Positions 11,201 to 21,192 of a DNA stretch of 64,000 bases are shown here, piece by piece (the stretch's first letter is position 1; every line of letters begins with the position of its first letter). The notes beneath the pieces are model-generated. The model was given only the letters and a program-made list of their open reading frames with translations. It ran no database searches and was not told the DNA's origin. Where the stretch lies: contig JBBHKE010002488.1 of assembly GCA_037447655.1 (NCBI GenBank), forward strand, positions 69,536-133,535, written 5' to 3'. The stretch comes from Zygnema cylindricum (lineage: Eukaryota > Streptophyta > Zygnematophyceae > Zygnematales > Zygnemataceae). Both the position numbers and the translations under genes were made by a program.

Positions 11201-11956
11201 GCTTGAATGCTCTTTCCTCCTCTCCTAATCTCCATTGTGTTTTCCTGCACAAGTATCATCCTGACTACTGTGTTCCATTTCCATGAACTATCACGCATTC
11301 CCTGTACTCGGTACACTATGTTTTCGAACTCATCTGGTAATTTCATGATAAGGGTGTTAACTTTCATTTTCATTGTACGTGTCTACCCGGCACTTTCAAT
11401 TTCCATATACAAACAAGAAAGATCATTACAGTAATCTAATATCTTTCCTCCTTTGTAAGTGTAACTCACTAGTTTTTGCTCAGCCAACTGGAGCTCCTGA
11501 ATAGTTCCAACTCTATAAATCTCCACCAAACTCACCCACAACTCCTCGGCCTTGTATATGTGAAGTTGAGGAGTGGCCAAACCTTGAGTGAGGTGCCTCA
11601 GAATGAAGTTCTTGGCAGCCATGTTTACATCCTCCCACATCTGAGTATCGTTCTCCACGGTCTTCGCGGTCGCCGCTCCCGATACTGTGGCAATAGGAGT
11701 GAGGGGTGTCTCCTTTTCTTTCCCTTTTTCGGACACACTGCTGTCCCCATCATCTGCCTCCTCCGTTGAGGCAGCCATTGTTGCAGAAAACCTTACTCCC
11801 CCAAATCCTGGTGGAGTTCCCGAAGGTGGACGTTTCACTTGTCCACTGACGATACCCTAGTATCGTTTTTCACACAAAGCTCCCATCATCATGGCTTCCC
11901 AATAGATGAACCCAGATCCATTGAAGGTGGGCACCCTAGAGGGTGGGCCCATAACT
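8259..11956 (-). pseudogene. Nearly full Copia Gag-Pol, element A2(-), RNase H missing
   Basis: Minus-strand polyprotein of family A, readable from gag to RT with about ten stops or shifts. Gag: QVMGPPSRVPTFNGSGF, then a dimer/capsid-like region with NFILRHLTQ and YKGGKILDYCNDLS, and a zinc knuckle CHYCKKPGHFIADC near 11060-11105. Protease: WIIDSSASMHMC (DSGAS changed to DSSAS) near 10830. Integrase: WHKRLGHVHFDRL and a SGCAQGK motif in which the first Cys of CSGC appears lost, plus DLVHTHIWGP (first Asp altered to His-flanked form) and GKRLNRTLGD. RT: 319-codon open frame at 8236-9195 with LVAKGFTQKEGIDYEETFAP and YVDDLLMLSKS. It ends at YRQVVRSLIYFMN at the 8258/8259 junction, so RNase H and the 3' LTR are deleted. 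Confidence 0.9.
11944..11956 (-). other. Primer-binding site of A2(-)
   Basis: On the minus strand AGTTATGGGCCCA follows the LTR end GAATTGCA. One transition from the GGTTATGGGCCCA consensus. Confidence 0.75.
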
Positions 11957-12953
11957 TGCAATTCTGTGTCCTCCATTCGACCACAGAATACAGGAAGCCT
12001 CTAGATAGTATTTAACTAGCCCACTTGAAGCCACAACCACTGCTGTCCAAGAAGGCAAACAGACAATTTGACTGCACCCTTGTGTAGCATGGACTCCCCT
12101 GAGTCTGTAGCAAAAAGAATCACTGAAAACGGCCAACCAGCCGATAAGTTATGAGCCGGCAAAAATGCCAATTTATACAAAGCTCTCTTAGAAAGAGAGG
12201 TGTCAAAATTTCCTAAGTCCTAAATCTCTCTCACAACCCCCATCTACTAAAGTACGAATCAATCATATTACTGTAAACTACACAAAGGTACTACGGCCGA
12301 TGTCCTCTCTGTACGGCCGGTGTAAGACAAGGCTACTGAGTGGACGCGTGTCATTTTTCCACTCGTTCGTATATTCTCCGGAATTTTCGCGACCGAATGT
12401 CATCCTTCCACGCGGCGCCACGTCATGCCACGTCCATAAAATCCAAAGTGACCATTCCGCGATCTCGGCGATGACGTGCGCCATCGGATTAAATGCGACA
12501 TTAAATGTCGACTGTTTAAACAAATGTCTGTTTCATTTGTTTCGTGCGAAATGACGTTCGCACTAAACCTTAACAAGTTCTATGTTCGTTTTGTCCATAT
12601 TACAGTTAAATCATTTCAGTATAATACAGTAGATTAAATATGAATGAAACCTTATATCATCTAACGGACTTCTACAACAGATTGGTTAGAGCTAACGGCT
12701 ACGCCGCGCTCTACCGGTCGGGGGTTCGAGTCCTGCCGGACTTAACCTTTTTTTGAGAGTGACTTAAGTCAATCTTTAGTCCTTTCTATAGAGCTGAGGG
12801 AGCCATGGCTCCATCGCTCTCTCTCTCCTTCAGTGACTACAACAAGTATGGGGGAAAGAGAGAAGAGATGGAGGCAGGCTGCCATCATTTTCTATATATG
12901 TTTCCGCTAGTTTATTTTAGACCTAGAAAATACAAAAACTACTTATTTTAACA
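11957..12953 (-). repeat. 5' LTR of A2(-)
   Basis: A 997-bp LTR; minus sequence starts TGTTAAAATAAG and ends GAATTGCA. It keeps the Gag start ATGGAGGACACAG 20 bases before its end. It contains the clearest tRNA-like module of the window (12683-12754). It was inserted into the beginning of the D 5' LTR, which resumes at 12954. Confidence 0.88.
12683..12754 (+). promoter_or_regulatory. tRNA-like Pol III module antisense within LTR A
   Basis: Box A-like TGGTTAGAGCTAACGG at 12683-12698, a perfect box B GGTTCGAGTCC at 12723-12733, then a run of seven T at about 12748-12754, the usual Pol III terminator. The module is antisense to the element's own transcription. No complete cloverleaf can be drawn by eye, so this is not called a tRNA gene. 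Confidence 0.65.
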
Positions 12954-13040
12954 GTGATGACGCATATCCTTACGCTACAAATTACTACCTTTGTGCCGTC
13001 CTACTAATTTGCTGAGAGTGAAAGCTTTACAAAAACAACA
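12954..13040 (-). repeat. Start of the 5' LTR of element D(-)
   Basis: Minus sequence begins TGTTGTTTTTGTAAAGC at 13040 and continues to 12954, where A2(-) was inserted. It matches the end of the D 3' LTR at 6255-6284. CTATT (13041-13045) follows and equals the CTATT at 5002-5006, giving both edges of D. Confidence 0.75.
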
Positions 13041-16000
13041 CTATTACCACGGCACCCGGAGCGGCGACCGTGAAGACCGCGGAGAATGACACCCAAACGT
13101 GGGAAGACATCAACATGGCTACCAAAAACTTCATTCTAAGACACCTCACTCAGACTTTGGCAACCCTTCACCTTCACATTTAAAAGGCCGAGGAGTTGTG
13201 GGTAAGTTTGGTGGAAATTTATAGAGGTGGTACTATTTAGGAGCTCTAGTTGGCCGAACAAAGGTTAGGGAATTATACTTACAAAGTGGGAAAGATGTTA
13301 GACTATTGTTATGTTCTCTCTTGTTTGTATATGGAGATGAAGAGTGTCGGGTGGACAGGTACAATAAAGATGAAAGTTAACACTCTCACCATGAAGTTAC
13401 TCGACGAGTATGAAAACATAGCGTACCGGGTACAGGAAATGATTGATAGTTCATGGAAATGGAACAGAGTGGTCCGGATGATACTTGTGCAGGATAACAC
13501 AATTGAGATTAGGAGGGGGGGGGAGAGCATCCAAGCTCTAGCTGCAGAAGGAAATCGATATGGGGAGGATCTGAAGAAAACATTCAAAGGAGAGAGAGAT
13601 CAGTCTGGAGGACCGAGGCCCCCAAAGGGTCTTTGTCACTTTTGCAAAAAGTCGTGACACTTCATGGCGGATTGTGTGAAGTTGTCGGAGTAGAGGCTCC
13701 GAGAGAACCGTGGAGGGGGTTCTTCCGGAGGATAGAAAAAGGCACTTGTGGTCACAAAAGTGAGAGGAGAGACCGACGAAAAGTCGTTTGAGGAGGAGGA
13801 TGAGGAGCTTCTTCTTAACGAGAGTCTGGAGAAGAAAGAGATCCCTCGGAAACAGAAGTGTGCTCTCGGAGAAATTCGGGAAGCTCCACAAGAAGGATGG
13901 ATTATTGACTCAGGTGCATCCATGCATATGTGTCGTGATAAGCACCTCTTTACTAATCTAAGGAAAATCCCTACTGTAGAGAAAGACTATCGCAATGGGA
14001 GAGAGGTTTCAACAGATCTAGTGCGGTCGGAGTTCTGAAAGTCTTAGTGGAGGGAAAGACGTATATACTCACCTTTTCAGATGTACTCTACTTTCATCAG
14101 CTGAGTAAAAATCTTGTCTTTACGTTTGTGTTAGATGACAAAGAGTTTGATACCTTCACTAGAAATGGAGTCTTTACAGCTAAGTATGGGGATGTCTACT
14201 TCACGGCAGATAACGGTAGCTAAGAAATGTTTAGGCTTAACTTGAGTTATGAAAAAAACAATGCTTACTATGTTGGTGTTCCAAAGTTGATGATTTGGCA
14301 TAAACAATTGAGGCATGTGCATTTTGATAGGTTAAGGGAAATGAAAAAGCTTGGTGTATTAAAAGACATTTAGTTTGGGGAAAATAAAATGATAGATGAT
14401 TGTAGTGGCTGTGCTCAAGGTAAGGCTCACATACTTCCTTTTCCCAAAGCCGCCACATATACAGGTGAGAAAGAACTAGATTTGGTCCACATAGATATTT
14501 GGGGACCTTCAAAAGTACCTTCGGTCGGAGGGAAGTAGTTTATGATGACAATAACTGATAACTGGTCTAGATACTCTAGAGTTTACTTCCTCAAAACAAA
14601 GTCAGAAACATCAACTTACTTAAATGAATATAAATCCGGGAGTGAGAAGTTGCATGGAACCCACATTAAGAGAATAAAGAGTGATAATAGGGGGGAATAT
14701 ACCTCTAGACAGTTTGAGGAATACTTGAAAGATGAGGGACTTCAGCACCAAAAAAACCGTACCATATAACACGCAACAAAATGGGGTAGCTGAGAGGTTG
14801 AACCAAACACTAGGAGATAGTGCATGCAGTATGTTGGGTGACAAGAAAATAGAAAAGAGAATTTGGGCAGAAGCCATAAACTGTGCCAACTACATTAACA
14901 ACAAAGTCCTTACCTCAGCAGTAAAGGGAATGACACCCTATGAGAGATGGGTTGGAAGGAAACCAAATATCTCTCACCTTAAAGTATTCGGTAGCGAAGT
15001 TTACAGTCTTGACACGGATAGGAAAAACTGGAAACTAGATGCTAAGGGAACACCATGATGCTTTCTAGGATATGATGAGGATGTCAAAGGATATAGAGTC
15101 TATGGCTTAACAAAGAGAGATATAATTTTGGTCAAGCACCTAGTTGTCATGGATAAAGGGAAGTCATTTGACCCTTTCAAATATACAAAGAAGATAAGAA
15201 TCAGATTTGAGTCCGAAGGTGAGGAGGACTCCATATTTCCCAAAAAAAGACATGAGTGAAACAAGGATTACAGATTCAAAGGAGATCTAAGATACAGCAG
15301 ATCCATCGGAAACCTCATATATTCCTATAGACTTCGAGGAGACAAAAAAGGAGGATTCAGAACCGGCTTCCAAGGATAGGGGAGTCGATGAGACAGTAAG
15401 GAGAAACCCAAGACTTCCCTCCCATCCTATCTTTGGAGTTTGAGAGAGGGAGAAGGTGTAGCAAAAGATTACAAGAAAAACATGCCGCTCACAAGGTAAC
15501 TAAGCTATCTCACCCAGATGAGCCTCATTCATACTTGGAGGCGGTGAACAGTACGGAGAAAGACAAATGGATTAGAGCCATAAATGATGAGATGGCCTCC
15601 ATCATGGAAGCAAATACTTGGGAATTAGTAGACTGTTCTCCGGACAGAAAACGGATTGGTTGTAAATGGGTGTTCAAACTAAAACTAAACCGAGATAATA
15701 CCATTAACAGATATAAGGCTCGATTGGTAGCAAAGGGGTTCTCCCAAAAGGAGGGGATTGACTATGAGGAGACCTTTTTTCTAGTTATTCTGTTCCCATC
15801 AATAAGGATTCTCCTCAGTCTGGCAGCAGCGGAAGACATAGAAATACACCAGATGGATATTAAGACTCCCTTTCTTAATGGTGAGTTAGAGGAAAAAATA
15901 TTCATGAGGCAACACGAGGGGTTCGTGGAGGAAGGAGAAAAGAGCAAAGTCTGCTGGCTCATAAATCCTTATATAGACTGAAGCAAGCTCCGCGACAGTG

Positions 16001-16632
16001 GAATAAGAAACTAGAAGAGTTTCTCACCGGTCTGGGATATATCTTGATCATCTCTGACCATTCTATCTATATGTTTGAAGATGAGAATGGTGTTATTATT
16101 ATTGCAATTTATGTTGATGATCTGCTTGTGTTAAGTAAGTCTTTGGAAAAGATCAATAAGCCAAAGAAAGATCTTAGAAGCACATGTGATATGAAGGATT
16201 TAGGTGAGGCAAGATTTATTTTGGGGATCTAAATGGAGAGAGATAGGGGGTAAAGGATTATCAGACTTACTCAAAAACAAACAATAGGTAATATGCTTGA
16301 TAAATTCCAGATGGAAAAGGCTAACAATTGTACTACTCCCATGGACTTGAAAAAAATAAGTGATGGATGTGTAGAAGGAGGAGTGATGATCTTAGATGAT
16401 CAGATGAGTCCAGAGGAGAGAGAGTTTATGAAGTCTATCCCTTATAGACAAGTCGTAGGAAGATTGATCTATTTTATGAACTGTAAAATGCCGGACATAG
16501 CAGCAGTAAGAGTCCTTAGTAGGAGTCTTCACGATCCTAGGAAGAGAGATTAGAGGCAACCAAGAGAGTCATGAGATATGTGGTAGAAACTTGAGAGTTA
16601 TCGTTGCATTTGGGAAGGGAGCACACTGATAT
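13041..16632 (+). pseudogene. Copia Gag-Pol of A(+), gag through RT
   Basis: Continuation of A(+) after the D insertion: gag (ENDTQTWEDINMATKNFILRHLTQ), knuckle CHFCKKS ending in a stop near 13655, protease WIIDSGASMHMCRDKHLF near 13898 with intact DSGAS, integrase (HKQLRHVHFDRL, CSGCAQGKAH near 14400, DLVHIDIWGP near 14478, SDNRGEYTS, GVAERLNQTLGD near 14785), then RT (15433-15981, LVAKGFSQKEGIDYEETFF; YVDDLLVLSKS near 16112; IPYRQVVGRLIYFMN near 16438). More than ten stops and shifts are present. The frame breaks at 16632 inside HTDI, where solo LTR E inserted, and resumes at 17869 with WSDASYGDA. Confidence 0.9.
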
Positions 16633-17868
16633 TGTTGAAATTTATGCATTTTCTAGGTCTGTATTGGAAAAAGAAATAGAGTAAGTCAGCAAAGGTAGCC
16701 TGCTTCTAGATCAACTCTCTCCAGTCCCCATACTTGTTGCAATCACTGAAGACCAGAGAGAGAGCTAGAGCCATGGCTGTCTATAGAGGATAGGCTAATT
16801 CGTAGTTTGTACCAAAAGAGGACTGCCAGACTCAAGATTTTATCCTGGTACCTACCATCTTTAATAGTCGTTAGCTTTAGCCTATAGCTTAGAGTCAACG
16901 ATGAAATGCGTAGGGTACAATAGGTATTTATAAATGTACAAGTAGAGAATTCTAAACAACTAACAAATAACTAAATGCTCCTCTAAATTAGATGTGAACC
17001 AAGGTCTATAGAAATATAAATAGTGGTATACCTTATCCAATAAGGCATTAACGAAACGATACACGTGACGGGTTTCAAAGAAAAATAAACATTAACGTGA
17101 CAGCTAATTAACACTAGACTAACGAAGAGGAATAATTCATGCATCTACGCGAATTTGAATCGTGTAAAATATGTTTTGATCGAACGGTCGGCATTGTAGC
17201 CGCCACGCGAAGTGAGATTTTGGCGGCATTCGGAGATAGCATCACGCGGTGCCATGTGGCGTCACATTATTTGATACCGGAGAAGATGGGAGGAGGAACC
17301 ATGGCTCCCGATTTGCTAGGTGTCACCTTGTAGACCATGTCGTACAATGGCCGTACAATAAGTACATCTCCCATTGAACCTTCTTGTACTATATAGTGTT
17401 CTTATTAGACTAGGATTTAGTAGTAGGTAGTCGTGAGTAGGCAAACCAAGACTTAGTGATATTTAGGTACCTCTCTCTAAGAGAGCTTGTAACTATAAAG
17501 GTCATCTTTGACCAGCCATAACTTAATGCTCGGGTGAGCAAATTTAGTGATTCTTTTTGCTGCGGACTCAGCGAAGTCCAAGCTACACACGGATTTAGTT
17601 AGTTAGAGTCTTTACTTGCCGAGGTGGCACTTATTCAGTGGGAAAGTCAAATTGGGGAATATTGTCCAAAACACATATTCAAGCTTTGCATTCTGTGGTG
17701 GAACTGAGCACACAGAAGGTCTTCTCTTCACAGGGGTGAAGGTGTATTGGGGTTCTAATTGTCATGGGATCATTCATTTGGGTTTATATACTCTTGGAGT
17801 AGGCACTATCTAGATTAGCTTCTTTTGGATCTGCAAATTCTGTGGGCAATGGAGCCAATAAAATTTCA
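16633..17868 (+). repeat. Solo LTR, family E, copy 1
   Basis: A 1236-bp LTR from TGTTGAAATTTATGC to ATTTCA, without internal region. Flanks GATAT (16628-16632) and AATAT (17869-17873) are a 5-bp duplication with one change. It contains GCCATGGCTG, the block GTAGTAGGTAGTCGTGAG, and near its end ATGGAGCCAATAAAATTTCA, the same Gag-start arrangement as families A and B. Same length as the minus-strand copy at 36320-37555. Confidence 0.93.
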
Positions 17869-18361
17869 AATATCAATAATTGGAGTGATGCAAGTTATGG
17901 GGATGCACCGATGAGATGATGCACTTATGGGTATGTCTTGTATGTAGGGGAAGGTGCTTGCTGTTAGAGCAGTAAGCAACAAAAGGTGGTTGCTCAGTCC
18001 ACTATAGAGGCTGAGTATATGGCCTCTTATTCTGCTTTGAAAGAGTTGATGCGAGTCAAGTCCTTGTTGCAAGAACTCGGGTATATCAAGAAGGGAGTGC
18101 ATGAAGTATTAAGTGATAATAAAGCTGCTATTGCAATTGCAGCTAATCGAAAACATCATTTCAAAGCTAAACATATGGACATAAGATTGATTTTTGTGAG
18201 AGAAAAAGTTGAAAATAAGATTATGAATCTTTTTTGTAGATCGGATGAGGAAATGGTGGCTGATATGACAACAAAACTAGTGCTTTTTCCCAAGTTAAAA
18301 TATTGTTGAGAAAAGTGTGGACTAAAACTGAAGTTAAAGTTAGACTAGAAAATAAGGGGAG
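17869..18361 (+). pseudogene. Copia RNase H of A(+)
   Basis: RNase H domain that would remove template RNA during reverse transcription. Motifs in order: WSDASYGDA (first acidic residue) near 17880, CTYGYVLYVGEGAC, VVAQSTIEAEYMA with the conserved Glu at 17986-18020, a Ser-for-Cys SDNKAAIAIAANRKHHFKAKHMDIRL, and MVADMTTKLVLFPKLKYC. A stop replaces Trp in the CCWSSK block (TGTTAGAGC near 17962). The polypurine tract AAAATAAGGGGAGTG follows and leads into the 3' LTR at 18362. Confidence 0.9.
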
Positions 18362-18504
18362 TGTTGAAATTACTAGATTTATATGGTATTTTGTAGGTCT
18401 AAATAGATTAGTAAAATAAAAAAAAGGGCGGACAGCCAGCCTCCTCCTCCTATCTCTAGTCACCATACTTGTTGTAGTCACTGAAGGATAGAGATGGTGG
18501 TTGA
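18362..18504 (+). repeat. 3' LTR of A(+), left part
   Basis: Starts TGTTGAAATTACTAG just after the polypurine tract and matches 3715 onward. It breaks at GGTGGTTGA, where solo LTR F inserted, and continues at 19894 with GCCATGGCTG. Confidence 0.9.
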
Positions 18505-19888
18505 TGTTGTTCTTTGGTCTAAAATAGACCGTAGAAGCCACCCAAACTATCATGCAAACAGCTAAGCAAAGTTAGGCCAATGAACAATCATATTAAAATG
18601 TGCACCCTCCCAATGCGTACACAGACGCACCAAAATGCATACTCAGATGCATCAACAATCCGTACACAGACGGAACAAAATGCATACATAGATGCATTAA
18701 ACAACAACTAGGATTTCATGGAATAATAAACATAAATAAACCCTATGACAACAACTAAGGTTTGATGGAATAATCAACATAAACAAACCTTAGGACAAAT
18801 GCATTAACAATGCATAACAAACAAGCATATAAATAATAACACATGAATTCACCACACATAAACAAATGTATAATCAAATAATCAATTTATCACTCAAAGT
18901 GCATGACCTAATCGACAACCCTAAAATACTACATCTTTGGTCCCCACTTTACTAACCAGCATTGATGATTCATTCTTAACAAAGCTCATTCCTATATATA
19001 CACTTGTGAGCTGTCAACGAATCACTAAGTGTCAAAATAACCAACATACATTACGTAACTGTCATCAAGTCCTATTTAACCATAATAGACCATCACTAAG
19101 AATAAATTAATTGTAAGCGTACACCTGAAAGTCAAGCAATCGTAAGCGTACACTTGTCTGCAAATACGACACATAAAGACACATAAATTAAACTGTCGAA
19201 ACCCTAAATGATCACGTAAATAAAACATGTTATAATCAACACTAATTTATAATACACATAAGACAAACCAATGATATTCCGAATATTTACAGGTACACAA
19301 AATCTTATGCTGAGTCATGGCGAATAAATCAGCAGGACTTTGCGAATCTCGTCAAAGCATCCGGGACGTCCAAAAATAAATATCGTGTGATTGACGCGAT
19401 TTCGCGTCACCACTACTTGAAAATAACGGCGGCCTTTGGCCGCCGTCCGTCACTCTTTTTGTCACCCTCGATGTTGCGCCACGTGGCCCCAAAGTCCAGT
19501 TGACGAAACCACGTCAAACCATCCGAAATTGTCCGTACTGCAATTTTGTTCCTCGTCATAAATGCGCCTGCCAAAAATAAGTACACCTGTCCCAAAAAGA
19601 TTTTATGTACCGGCGGCGTCATTTTCCATATATCCCACCTGTCGCATTATGTTCTTTACGTGCGACGTACCATTTCATCTTCGTCGATTATCTCACGTTG
19701 GATCGCTTCGCGATCCGCCGTCCATTTCCTATCACATTTCGCGCCACTCAATTACTTCATTAATTTTACTCGTACATTTAATTCCTCAATCCGCAAATCC
19801 TTTCGAACCTCCACAATAATTCCAATAATTACGTGCGCACACAAATACGCGCACGCATGTACGAAACTGAATGTTCTTAAAAACAACA
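18505..19888 (+). repeat. Solo LTR, family F
   Basis: A 1384-bp insertion with 7-bp inverted ends TGTTGTT...AACAACA and a perfect 5-bp duplication GTTGA (18500-18504 and 19889-19893). No coding capacity was recognised, so a solo LTR is the simplest reading; orientation is arbitrary. Its left third holds degenerate repeats with GTACACAGACG/GATGCATCAA and an AACAACTA(A)GG-ATGGAATAAT motif given twice. Its right part has two palindromes at 19392-19409 and 19426-19446. It is unlike the other LTRs here. Confidence 0.85.
19392..19446. other. Paired palindromes in LTR F
   Basis: TGACGCGA-TT-TCGCGTCA (19392-19409) and ACGGCGGCC-TTT-GGCCGCCGT (19426-19446) are perfect inverted repeats 16 bases apart. 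Both are GC-rich in an AT-rich LTR. The region could act as a protein-binding site or form an RNA hairpin; neither is shown by the sequence. Confidence 0.8.
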
Positions 19889-19893
19889 GTTGA

Positions 19894-20728
19894 GCCATGG
19901 CTGTCCTTCTTCAACAGGCAGGACTAAAGAGTGACTTATGTCACTCTCAACAAAAAAATTGAGTTCGGCAAGACTCGAACCTCCGACCGGCAGAGCGATG
20001 GGTGGCCGTCAGCTCCAACCAGTCTGTCGTAGGAGTTCGTTAACATAAATAGGGTCTGATATTTATTTAAACTGTGTTTTGACCCTGAATCCGATTAACG
20101 AAATAATAAATGAAAGAACATTGAACAAGGTGATATATAGTCTAAACATTATCTCGCAAAAAACAAATGAATCGGACATTTGTTTCGACGGCCAATGTTG
20201 AATGTCGGTTTATGATCCGACGGCACATATCACTACCAAAATATCAGAATGGTCACCTTGGCGGTTTTCAAACGTGGCGTGACATGGTGACACGTGGAGA
20301 AATAATATTCGGTCGCCGAAATTCCGGAGACGTGTCCACTCAATGGCCTTGTCGTACACACGCCGTATAAAAAGTACATCGGCCGTAGTACCTTTTTGTA
20401 CTCTAGAGTCGTTTGATTGGTTCGTACATCAGTAGATAGGGGTTGTGAGAAAGGCTTAGGACTAAGAGAATTTGGTCGGTAAGGACCTCTCTCCCTTAAA
20501 GAGTTTTGTATAAACTTGGTATTTTTGCCACTTCATAACTAATCGGTTCGTTGGCCGTTTTCAGTGATATTTTTTGCTACGGACTCAGAGGAGGTCAGGC
20601 CACTTAATGGTGCATTCAAACTGTCAATTTGTCCTCTTGGGCAGCATGGTTGTGGCTGAAAGTGGGTTAGTTAAAAGCTATATAGAGATTCATAAATTCT
20701 GTAGTCGATTGGAGGACACAGAATTGTA
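19894..20728 (+). repeat. 3' LTR of A(+), right part
   Basis: Continuation after LTR F; it matches 3864-4742. It ends GAATTGTA, two transitions from GAATTACA. The Gag ATG is TTG here. The next five bases CAAGC are the target duplication of the whole A(+) element. Left and right parts together total about 980 bp. Confidence 0.88.
19951..20022 (-). promoter_or_regulatory. tRNA-like Pol III module, LTR A(+)
   Basis: On the minus strand: box A-like TGGTTGGAGCTGACGG (20022-20007), box B GGTTCGAGTCT (19981-19971) and a seven-T run (19958-19952). This is the same order and spacing as at 12683-12754, again antisense to the element. Confidence 0.6.
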
Positions 20729-20979
20729 CAAGCATGCTGCAGAATACACATAGAGGCACCTTAGAAGAACCTACTGGTGCAAAACGAGAACACTTTTTAC
20801 ATTTCATTTCGGGCACCACTGCCGCTTCGAGACTCACTCAGCGGCAACGCCGCACCTTACTTGGTCGTGTCATGGATCCCAAATCACTGTCATTTGTCTT
20901 GGGCATGGGGTTTGCAGGCCGTCGATGCGCACAAAACTATCCGTCTCAATTAGCTAGGGGGGGGGCATACACTATTTAA
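20729..20979 (+). pseudogene. C-terminus of the Ty3-borne DNA methyltransferase
   Basis: Resumption of the gene broken at 3714. The open frame from ATG 20734 reads MLQNTHRGTLEEP, then EHFLHFISGTTAASRL, then QRRTLLGRVMDP near 20845-20880. LEEP...R E...L.FISGTT resembles the region before motif IX-X of C5 methyltransferases, and LLGRVMD resembles motif X (LLGNAV/M). Joining at CAAGC/CAACG restores an HNGQ context with a one-base shift. The stretch ends in a nine-G tract at 20957-20965 and a stop. Confidence 0.7.
20956..20965 (+). other. Internal polypurine tract of the Ty3 element
   Basis: GCTAGGGGGGGGG here resembles GCTAGTAGGGGGGGAA at the element's 3' end (56339-56348). It could be a central plus-strand primer or only a G homopolymer. 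Confidence 0.35.
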
Positions 20980-21192
20980 ACACACAACATCCAAATCCTC
21001 ACCTTCTCTCCGGGGTATAACTTTTCAGCTCGCTCTTTTTCCTTCCTCTACCACGTTTGACAAAGATCACACTATTTATGATTTTTTGGTCCCCAATCAC
21101 ATGAGTTGGTCTCTTCCAACATATAGAGTTGCTAGGTCTTACGCACCGGCACGGGTATCCCAACACTAAAAGCGACATTCTCGACTAGAAGT

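Noticed and set aside
12671-12754. A functional tRNA gene
   Set aside because: Box A, box B and T-run are present, but no acceptor-stem pairing or convincing anticodon arm could be drawn, and the unit recurs in several LTR families in diverged form.
19411-19446. A CACTA-type DNA transposon end (CACTACTTGAAAA followed by a palindrome)
   Set aside because: No matching inverted end or 3-bp duplication was found, and the stretch lies within an insertion that has its own TG...CA ends and 5-bp duplication.
20960-21192. A missing conserved domain between DNMT and RT
   Set aside because: All frames were read; only fragments without recognisable motifs were found, so it is left as linker.
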